Origin: an uncultured Collinsella sp.
Lineage (GTDB): Bacteria; Actinomycetota; Coriobacteriia; Coriobacteriales; Coriobacteriaceae
Length of the DNA stretch: 54,589 nucleotides
Direction: 5' to 3'
Assembly (NCBI GenBank): GCA_900545555.1
Contig: UQZI01000004.1
Coordinates: forward strand, 1 to 54,589
Shown: piece after piece, positions 49,794 through 54,589 of the stretch
How positions within the stretch are numbered: position 1 is the first letter of the stretch
Layout: the number at the start of each line of letters is the position of its first letter
Notes under the pieces: generated by a model
Told to the model about the DNA's origin: nothing
Database searches by the model: none
Seen by the model: only the letters and a program-made list of their open reading frames with translations
Made by a program: the position numbers and the translations under genes

Positions 49794-50115
49794 TTTTCGA
49801 CCACACTCTCTTGCCGCACTTGGGGCAGAAGTTCCACGTACCGCTCACGTGGTAATGCTCCTCGTCCTCGACCTTGCAGCCGCAGACCGAGCACTCGAAG
49901 CCGTTATCGCAGGCGTCCTGCACGTTTTTGTTGTAGCCGTTATGGCAGACGCCACGGTCGATAAGCTCCGCTATCCGGCGCATCACGGTGCGCCAGTCCG
50001 TTGCCGGAGCCTTGGTGATCCTAGCGAGTGCCTTTTGCAGGCTCTCACCGCCGAGAGAGTCGTTGGAGGTGCGCCTCAGTCTCGACACGATCTCGTCTAG
50101 CTCTTCGGTGGTCAT
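49786..50115 (-). CDS. Zinc-ribbon phage protein (109 aa)
   Basis: It starts at ATG 50115 with GGGGAGGAG upstream. The N-terminal half is helical (MTTEELDEIVSRLRRTSNDS). The C-terminal half has CSVCGCKVEDEEHYHVSG and CPKCGKRVW, a zinc ribbon. It is paralogous in layout to the gene at 50112. Confidence 0.75.
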   Translation of the reverse strand: MTTEELDEIVSRLRRTSNDSLGGESLQKALARITKAPATDWRTVMRRIAELIDRGVCHNGYNKNVQDACDNGFECSVCGCKVEDEEHYHVSGTWNFCPKCGKRVWSKNE

Positions 50116-50474
50116 CGCTTGATCTCCTCCCCGCATTTCGGGCAATGAATCGGTTCGTAGGCCAGCATGTCCCCGAAGCCGATATGCTCCCAGAGCCGTC
50201 CGTCCCATCCGCAGTCGGAGCAGTGGAAGTAGCCGTCGACCATCCGCTTGCCTGGGATGAACGGGTCTTGTTTGTGCTCGACAAGGTCGTGGCACATCGG
50301 ACGGTCGATTAAGTCGGCGATGGCAAGGTAGACCTTCTCAGGAGCCGTGAGATATACCTTGCCCATTACTGTGAGCTGTAAATGATCCCACCACTGCATC
50401 AGCGTGAAGCAACTACTTTCTGCCTGCTCGCGCAGCTTATTCGCTACCTCGCGCCGCTTCTCATCGGTAATCAT
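50112..50474 (-). CDS. Zinc-ribbon phage protein (120 aa)
   Basis: It starts at ATG 50474 with AGGAGGG. The N-terminus is MITDEKRREVANKLREQAES, and there is an IADLIDRPMCHD motif that matches IAELIDRGVCHN in the next gene. The C-terminal ribbon is HCSDCGWDGRLWEHIGF with CPKCGEEI. Tandem relationship with 49786 is likely. Confidence 0.75.
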   Translation of the reverse strand: MITDEKRREVANKLREQAESSCFTLMQWWDHLQLTVMGKVYLTAPEKVYLAIADLIDRPMCHDLVEHKQDPFIPGKRMVDGYFHCSDCGWDGRLWEHIGFGDMLAYEPIHCPKCGEEIKR

Positions 50475-50656
50475 TGCACCCTCCTGTTCCACGCTTTTGT
50501 CGCCAGCTCTTCGCTTGGTGCCTGCGGCCCTTTTGTCTTGCAGTTCCAGCAATAGAAGCCGAATCTTTTCTCATCGCTGCCACATGTTGAGCAGGTGAAT
50601 ATAAACGGGTCAGTAGAGCCGCAAAACGGACAGGGTTTCAGCTTGATTTTGTCCAT
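50471..50656 (-). CDS. Lar family restriction-alleviation-like protein
   Basis: The 61-residue zinc protein reads LKPCPFCGSTDPFIFTCSTC, then FYCWNCKTKGPQA and a closing ATKAWNRRV. This is the PCPFCG...W(N)xR pattern of Lar-type proteins, which in Rac prophage modulate type I restriction. Many phages carry such short relatives whose function is untested. Confidence 0.85.
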   Translation of the reverse strand: MDKIKLKPCPFCGSTDPFIFTCSTCGSDEKRFGFYCWNCKTKGPQAPSEELATKAWNRRVQ

Positions 50657-50913
50657 CAGGCCTCACCATCCATCCATGCGTACTGCTCAAACAGTTCTGC
50701 GGGCGAGTCGATAGTCACGCATTCAGCGTTTACGGTCACAATGTTGCCCGATTCGAGCAGCACGACCGCGACCGGGTACGCGATTTGCCCGGCGGGAAAC
50801 CCTCCGATTAGGGGCGATGCATCATGCGTCCACGCTTTTTGGTAGAAACCCATAAGCAGCGCTTTCGTCTTTTCTCCGGGCATTTCGGAAATCCAGCATG
50901 GCGTCATGTTCAT
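50656..50913 (-). CDS. Hypothetical phage protein (85 aa)
   Basis: A compact beta-rich protein with KALLMGFYQKAWTHDASPLI and VAVVLLESGNIVTVNAECVT, ending FEQYAWMDGEA. The end overlaps the Lar start by one base. Similar small proteins occur in Gram-positive phages, but the function is unknown. Confidence 0.72.
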   Translation of the reverse strand: MNMTPCWISEMPGEKTKALLMGFYQKAWTHDASPLIGGFPAGQIAYPVAVVLLESGNIVTVNAECVTIDSPAELFEQYAWMDGEA

Positions 50914-51329
50914 TCGCCCTCACCCCTCAGCTTGCGGATACGGTCGATAATGTTCTCAAATGCACGCTCGTCTCTATGCACATCACAGTTAACGCTGCCA
51001 TAAAGCGGACAACCGTTGCATTTGTTGGTGGCGTTGAAGTATCGGCAGCCCGTCGGAACAACATCGCGTTCTGCCGCTCTTCCCAAGTCCTCCTCCAGCT
51101 TCTCCCATGTGTCTGGCAGAGTGAGGTGCATGTTCTTCGGCTTGAAGCTGTTGTAGTAAAAGTTGCCTTCGTACTGGGCTTTAATCGTCCAGCTGTTTTT
51201 CTGACTCTCCACCAACGTTCTGAATAGAAACTCCTTCACGCTCACCTTTGTTCCGCACTCGTCATACAGCACCTCGGTATCAAGCGGTATCTCGCGCCCT
51301 TCTGCATCTTTTGGTAGCTCTACACTCAT
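50910..51329 (-). CDS. Cysteine-cluster phage protein, tandem copy A
   Basis: The 139-residue protein opens MSVELPKDAEGREIPLDT and has a C-terminal cysteine cluster (CRYFNATNKCNGCPLYGSVN, then C) before a helix ENIIDRIRKLRGEGE. It is a diverged duplicate of the gene immediately upstream at 51326. The cluster could bind metal. Confidence 0.75.
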   Translation of the reverse strand: MSVELPKDAEGREIPLDTEVLYDECGTKVSVKEFLFRTLVESQKNSWTIKAQYEGNFYYNSFKPKNMHLTLPDTWEKLEEDLGRAAERDVVPTGCRYFNATNKCNGCPLYGSVNCDVHRDERAFENIIDRIRKLRGEGE

Positions 51330-51712
51330 TTGCCATCACCATCCAGGTTGCGAATGCGCTCCACGACGTCTTTCAAGAAGGCATAGGTGCAAGGGCAGGT
51401 GCAGTTCTCGAATTTGCAGCCTTCGCAATCACCTCTTTCGCGATTGAAATACGCGCAGACGACTTCTCCCGGATGGTCTGCAATCCTTTCCAAATCGTCT
51501 GCCAGTTGACTAAGACTGTCTTCTTTCTTGACCTCGAGATACAGCTTGCCGACCTCGATGCATTCGCTCCCATTTCGCGCGAACCATTTGTACGGTTTCG
51601 CCTCGAAAAAGAGATCAGACACATGGAATTGCGTGCCGTCCTCGCGGTACATTGTGGTCGTGTTGAGACGGATACATGCCCCGCTCGCATCCTTTGGTAA
51701 TTCAATTGCCAT
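51326..51712 (-). CDS. Cysteine-cluster phage protein, tandem copy B
   Basis: The 128-residue protein starts at ATG 51712 with AAAGGAATGAA upstream and opens MAIELPKDASGACIRLNT. It has VVCAYFNRERGDCEGCKFEN then CTCPC, and ends DVVERIRNLDGDGK. Opening, cysteine cluster and end match copy A, while the middle has diverged. Confidence 0.75.
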   Translation of the reverse strand: MAIELPKDASGACIRLNTTTMYREDGTQFHVSDLFFEAKPYKWFARNGSECIEVGKLYLEVKKEDSLSQLADDLERIADHPGEVVCAYFNRERGDCEGCKFENCTCPCTYAFLKDVVERIRNLDGDGK

Positions 51713-51713
51713 C

Positions 51714-52466
51714 TTATTCATTCCTTTCATTCGGTACGTACGTCGCAGGGTTCACGCCACTCGGGATGCGCCAGCCGCTCGCGCTGATTCGCGAGATCAT
51801 CGAGCTCGCGGCTTCCAGAGACCATGTGCCGACATGCTGGAAGCCGCGGCGCTCGAGCAGGCGGATCTGCTTGGGCGAGCTGAGCCCGCTGTCGCGGCGC
51901 TTCTTCACTCGGTCGAGCAACTTGCTTGCTTTACCGGCGTTGGAGATCTCTGAAGCGTCGATACCGTACTTCTCGAGCGCCGCCTTCTGCTTGTCGGTGG
52001 CTGGTGCCATCTCCCAGGCGAACTCGGGGATGTATCCGCTCAAATCTTCGGCGGCGATTGACATCTCGTACTGCAGCGGGTTGACAAGTTTCGCCTTCTT
52101 CTTGCGCTCGGATTCCTCGTAGAACAGCGGCTCCTGCACGGCTTTTTCCCGCTTGTAGCGTGCGGTGTCTTTCAACTTGGGCTCTTTCGCCGGTGGCCGC
52201 AGACGTGCCATCTCCAATACTGCGGCCCAACCGCCGAAGCGCTCCTCGATAAACGTGCCGCCGTCTATCTCGCAGGGACTGGGCGTGTGCCGCAGCAGTT
52301 CAGCACGATTGCCGACGTATTGCGCCAAATGCGCCAGCGGCGTATCCGCGTGCTTTTCGGCAAACTCCGCGTCCCGCGCTTCCAGCGCCGCCACGGTACG
52401 CTTGGCCACATTACGATCAAACCAACTCTTGTAGTCAAATCTCTCGCGGGGATTCCTGTTGGACAT
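51714..52466 (-). CDS. Chimeric ORF: HNH-associated-repeat protein fused to the C-terminus of a phage helicase
   Basis: Residues 1-123 (MSNRNPRERFDYKSWFDRNV onward) carry a homing-endonuclease-associated repeat, TPSPCEIDGGTFIEERFGGW. I associate this with Clostridia. Residues about 125-250 match the C-terminal tail of phage DEAD/DEAH helicases, with ATDKQKAALEKYGIDAS and SPKQIRLLERRGFQHVGTWS, then ISASGWRIPSGVNPATYVP. The helicase motor domains are absent. The start (GGGAGG upstream) belongs to the first half. I infer a junction near residue 124, not a natural two-domain protein. Confidence 0.72.
   Translation of the reverse strand: MSNRNPRERFDYKSWFDRNVAKRTVAALEARDAEFAEKHADTPLAHLAQYVGNRAELLRHTPSPCEIDGGTFIEERFGGWAAVLEMARLRPPAKEPKLKDTARYKREKAVQEPLFYEESERKKKAKLVNPLQYEMSIAAEDLSGYIPEFAWEMAPATDKQKAALEKYGIDASEISNAGKASKLLDRVKKRRDSGLSSPKQIRLLERRGFQHVGTWSLEAASSMISRISASGWRIPSGVNPATYVPNERNE
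52080..52110. other. Probable right chimera junction (Collinsella prophage to Clostridia-like DNA)
   Basis: The break falls in the ERKKKAKL-coding stretch of the ORF 51714-52466, a low-complexity lysine run (CGCCTTCTTCTTGCGCTC on the plus strand) where two sequences could join by short homology. To its left all genes are phage early genes; to its right gene style and intergenic A+T content change. Confidence 0.6.
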
Positions 52467-52485
52467 AGACGTGATCCTCCCTTAC

Positions 52486-52518
52486 AAAAAAACGCCGGTT
52501 TTCCAAAGAAAACCAGCG
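52486..52518 (-). terminator. Rho-independent terminator of the structured RNA
   Basis: On the minus strand CGCTGGTTTTC and GAAAACCGGCG form an 11-bp stem (one wobble pair) with a four-base loop, followed by seven T. It lies just upstream of the ribosome site of the ORF at 52466. Confidence 0.92.
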
Positions 52519-52822
52519 GTGATCTGGCAGAAATGAAAATGCGCTGACGAATCTCGCCAGCGCGCCCTCCCGCCTATGCCGTCAGGGAGAAATCGCCCGC
52601 TGTCCAACACTGATCCTCCATCGTGCAATTCTTCTGCCCTAACGTCACGAAGGGCTTTTGCCCTTCTCGTACCTGAACCTACCTTCTCAGAGCGTTCGCT
52701 CCAATGGCTGCTATTCGCCACACGGCATTTCTGCCGCTTTGGTCCATTCCTTACGTCAACAGCGCCGTCCGCAGGGGGCATCACCCCATTCCTTCAAAAC
52801 TGCCGCCTGACGGTAATGATAT
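52486..52822 (-). ncRNA. Structured small RNA of about 335 nt (family uncertain, possibly raiA-type)
   Basis: Between a promoter (52829-52857) and the terminator, the minus strand has no convincing ORF but many hairpins: TGGGGTGATGCCCC, CGGCAGAAATGCCG, GAGCGAACGCTC, GAAGGGCAAAAGCCCTTC and GCGCTG...CAGCGC. The density of perfect GC stems with GAAA, AA and AAAA loops points to a folded RNA. Size, layout and the downstream HNH-repeat ORF recall Firmicutes/Actinobacteria ncRNAs such as raiA, but I cannot confirm the family from memory. Confidence 0.65.
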
Positions 52823-52828
52823 ACCGTC

Positions 52829-52857
52829 TTTACAGTGACAGCCACACGACTTCGCAA
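52829..52857 (-). promoter_or_regulatory. Candidate promoter of the structured RNA
   Basis: On the minus strand TTGCGA (52857-52852) is followed after 17 bases by TGTAAA (52834-52829). The predicted start near 52822 falls at the beginning of the folded region. Confidence 0.55.
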
Positions 52858-52888
52858 GACCTTTTATTCAGTTTTCAGCCTCGATTTC

Positions 52889-52915
52889 TTTCGCAAAGTA
52901 ACATACTTTGTGAAA
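52889..52915. promoter_or_regulatory. Inverted repeat IR1 (candidate operator)
   Basis: TTTCGCAAAGTA-ACA-TACTTTGTGAAA is a 12-bp dyad with one mismatch, about 32 bases upstream of the RNA promoter. A nearly identical dyad occurs at 53041. Confidence 0.6.
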
Positions 52916-53040
52916 ACTTTCCAACTTCATCCGAATAACAGTATATACCAGCCGTTTTTTCGTGTCAACAACGAGTTCTAATTTTCGACTTTTTTCTGGC
53001 ATAAATCCGGAATGCCTTGCAGCACAAGGCGTCCCGCGCT

Positions 53041-53069
53041 TTTTCGCAAAGTATGTTACTTTGCGAAAA
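53041..53069. promoter_or_regulatory. Inverted repeat IR2 (candidate operator)
   Basis: TTTTCGCAAAGTA-TGT-TACTTTGCGAAAA is a perfect 13-bp dyad, the same word as IR1 with the centre reversed. The 125 bases between the two dyads contain no gene. Confidence 0.6.
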
Positions 53070-53079
53070 TCTCCTTTTG

Positions 53080-53105
53080 AAGGACGCCTTTCGGCGTCCT
53101 TTTTT
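53080..53105 (+). terminator. Rho-independent terminator at the integrase 3' end
   Basis: AAGGACGCC and GGCGTCCTT form a 9-bp stem with loop TTTC, followed by a T-run on the plus strand. It overlaps the last base pairs of the minus-strand integrase gene, where the T-run is missing, so its main direction is plus. Confidence 0.75.
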
Positions 53106-54027
53106 ACATTATTCCTTTCAAAAATCCTATCCCCTCCACGGCCCTGCGCTTATAGTCCATAGACGAGTGGACGTATAGCCGAAGCGTGGTGCGGACATCG
53201 GCGTGGCCCAGCAGTTCGCTGACGCTTTTCACGTCCACCCCCCGCTCCACACACCGCGTGGCGTAGCTGTGCCGCAGGCAATGGAAATTCCGATACCGCA
53301 CACCGCAGCGCTCCAACAACACCTTATAGCGGTATTGCATCGCCCGCGGGTCAGGGACGATCTCCCCGCCGGTCAGCAGGTAGCTGTCCGGCTGCTTTGT
53401 CTCTGGCTTCAGCATCCGCAGCATCTCTTTCGGAATGGGTATCCAGCGTTCGGAATTTTCCGTTTTCGGTGGCTGCACCGTCAGGCATGTCCCGCCGCCT
53501 ATCTGCGCGATGCGCTCCACCGTCCGCTGGATGTGCAGCAGTCCCGCGCCGACGTCCACGTCCTGCCATTGCAGGCCGCACAGCTCTCCCAGCCGCAACC
53601 CGGTGTAGGCTGTCAGCAGCACCCCCAGTCCCGTCCTGTCTGGGCGGCGCAGGATGACCTGCCCCATCTGCTTCAGTTCCGGCTCGGTGAACACCTCCAC
53701 GGCCTTCTGCCGCACCTTCGGCAGCGTCACATCCTCGCCGTAGCCCACACCGGCCATGCCCACGATCCGCAGCAGCAGACCACCGATTTCTCGCACCAGC
53801 TTGGGCGAATAGTCCTCCTGTAACTGCTGGATGTAGTCGTTGATCTCCGCCGCCGTCAGTTCCGCTGCCACGCACTCGCCCAGCGCCGGCAGGATGTGGC
53901 ATTGGATGTTGCGGCGGTAGCACGCCAGCGTGGAGGGCTTTACGCTCCCAACCATATCCTCTAAAAAGATAGCGGATAGCCGTTCCACCGTGGCGTCCCT
54001 TCGGACGTATTTCTTGCGTTCTCCCAT
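53104..54027 (-). CDS. Tyrosine recombinase/integrase of a Clostridia-type mobile element
   Basis: The 307-residue protein starts at ATG 54027 (GGAAAGGTG upstream); ATG 54054 is an alternative. It has an N-terminal SAM-like domain (STLACYRRNIQCHILPALGE) and the catalytic set: Arg in YTGLRLGELCGL, Lys in the PPKTENSERWIPI turn, HCLRHSYATRC, LLGHADVRTTLRLYVH with the tyrosine. All key residues are present. Unlike the recombinase at 22284 it has the standard HxxR box. It lies downstream of a cobalamin-riboswitch-like leader and terminator, and the element it serves is not visible. Confidence 0.92.
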   Translation of the reverse strand: MGERKKYVRRDATVERLSAIFLEDMVGSVKPSTLACYRRNIQCHILPALGECVAAELTAAEINDYIQQLQEDYSPKLVREIGGLLLRIVGMAGVGYGEDVTLPKVRQKAVEVFTEPELKQMGQVILRRPDRTGLGVLLTAYTGLRLGELCGLQWQDVDVGAGLLHIQRTVERIAQIGGGTCLTVQPPKTENSERWIPIPKEMLRMLKPETKQPDSYLLTGGEIVPDPRAMQYRYKVLLERCGVRYRNFHCLRHSYATRCVERGVDVKSVSELLGHADVRTTLRLYVHSSMDYKRRAVEGIGFLKGIM

Positions 54028-54073
54028 TTTTTCAAGCACCTTTCCGTCCCCCATAGGTGCCCTGACTTCATGC

Positions 54074-54099
54074 AAAAAGCGCCGGCAAATGCCGACGCT
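54074..54099 (-). terminator. Rho-independent terminator between riboswitch and integrase
   Basis: On the minus strand AGCGTCGGC pairs with GCCGGCGCT (one wobble) over ATTT and is followed by TTTTT. It could be the expression platform of the riboswitch or simply end its short transcript. Confidence 0.85.
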
Positions 54100-54164
54100 C
54101 CTCTCGTGTAAACGGGCGCGAAGCCCCCGTTCATGCAGCTCGGTTTCAGGCGTGTGCATTGTGA

Positions 54165-54335
54165 CGCTTACCGGCGCGACCTGACTTATCTCCTGCCTCA
54201 GAGGAGCCTCACAGTGACCTGTTCGCGGGGACTTTGACCCACATTCCAACTTTCACCGAAACGCCGCAGCGTTTCAGACCGGTAAGCCTATTCACTTTTC
54301 GGGGGCTACGGGTGCTATTATGATGAACACCCCGC
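54165..54335 (-). promoter_or_regulatory. Cobalamin-riboswitch-like leader
   Basis: On the minus strand TTGGAATGTGGGTCAAAGTCCC, split here as TTGGAATGT and GGGTCAAAGTCCC, is followed by CGCGAACAGGTCACTGTGA (to 54209) and later GGAGATAAGTCAGGTCGC (54195-54178). The order matches GGGAA, GGTGxAAxTCC, GCCACTGTGA and the AGTCAGG B12 box of the family. Upstream GAATAGG and a GAAACGC/GCGTTTC stem fit the remaining core. The first downstream gene is the integrase, an unusual partner. Confidence 0.68.
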
Positions 54336-54477
54336 CGTTTTGCAAGAGGGTATTTGTTTCGCGGAAGGATACATTTTTGTGGCGTCGTTTGTTCGTTCCC
54401 GCAAAGCCGTATGGGAACTGCGTTCTTGTCTGTATTACATGACGTGTTCTCATGCTTTTTTAGCGGAAGTTGAACGT

Positions 54478-54589
54478 TTATGTATTCCCGTTTTCCGCCA
54501 CCCACGTCCGCACATAGTCCACGAACAGACGGGTGGAGTTGGAAAGAGCTTTCTTGTCCTTGACGCCGATGCCGATGGTACGGTAAAAG
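54478..54589 (-). CDS. C-terminus of a LysR family regulator (partial)
   Basis: The window edge cuts this gene. The visible 36 residues (YRTIGIGVKDKKALSNSTRL, then FVDYVRTWVAENGNT) match the end of a LysR substrate-binding domain. Stop TAA at 54478-54480. The region 54336-54477 after it holds no further gene. Confidence 0.7.
   Translation of the reverse strand, partial: FYRTIGIGVKDKKALSNSTRLFVDYVRTWVAENGNT

Larger units (their letters stand above)
20230..52095. mobile_element. Siphovirus-type prophage, right end cut by a chimera junction
   Basis: A continuous minus-strand phage gene set runs from early genes on the right to lysis genes on the left. It has an HK97-type capsid, protease and portal, a long tape measure and Dit/Tal/BppU tail tip genes, which indicate a long non-contractile tail. 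The left boundary lies between the phasin promoter and the terminator at 20334, but no attL could be fixed because the other att site is missing. No phage repressor or separate integrase is seen, consistent with loss of the right arm near 52,095. Confidence 0.85.

Overview
The window is a high-GC, densely coded, mostly Collinsella-like (Coriobacteriia, Actinomycetota) segment carrying a large piece of a siphovirus-type prophage. Short pieces at both ends look like a different, Clostridia-type genome (Faecalibacterium/Gemmiger-like). The taxonomic reading comes from gene families and protein style that I recognise, not from a database search. Both transitions fall inside open reading frames (about 525 and about 52,095) and fuse unrelated protein halves in frame. 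The window should therefore be read as a probable chimera, either an assembly join or, less likely, real recombination.

Layout. 1-525: promoter region and N-terminal third of a membrane-anchored glycerophosphodiester phosphodiesterase. 525-20,220: Collinsella-like chromosome: a coiled-coil membrane protein, queA-queH (queuosine), a DUF3267 zincin, a divergent methionyl-tRNA synthetase, an RsmF-like rRNA methyltransferase, DegV, class III fructose-1,6-bisphosphatase, two GtrA proteins, a cobalamin-riboswitch-controlled pair of surface proteins with transcobalamin-like DUF4430 domains, an ABC1/UbiB kinase and a phasin-like partner. About 20,230-52,095: prophage, almost entirely on the minus strand. 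Read in transcription order from the right it has small early and nucleotide-metabolism genes, a PriCT/RepA-type replication protein beside an iteron-like origin, RusA, HNH, terminase, portal, protease, capsid, head-tail connectors, major tail protein, frameshifted tail chaperones, tape measure, Dit, Tal, BppU-like baseplate protein, a variable tail fibre gene, holin-like proteins, amidase and a DUF3789 peptide. 52,095-54,589: Clostridia-like end with a small structured RNA gene, a tyrosine integrase downstream of a cobalamin-riboswitch-like leader, and the C-terminus of a LysR regulator.

The standout system is at 22,284-25,858. A short tail-fibre gene has a constant N-terminus of about 46 residues, followed by an 11-bp site (TTCCGTATCCC) and one expressed C-terminus. 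Downstream lie nine more promoterless, start-less C-terminal cassettes, each opening with the same site in the same reading frame. Eight sites point with the tail gene and two point against it. A plus-strand tyrosine recombinase gene ends exactly at the outermost site. This is the architecture of a shufflon (compare plasmid R64 Rci/pilV), here placed on a phage receptor-binding protein. It predicts that the prophage switches among ten tail tips by site-specific inversion.

Other notable items are a B12-regulated surface protein with three DUF4430 repeats, a beta-propeller and an InlB-like repeat; a probable programmed frameshift in the tail chaperone genes; a terminator just after the major tail protein; and a promoter-structured RNA-terminator unit at 52,486-52,857. 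No tRNA, rRNA, CRISPR array or insertion sequence was seen.
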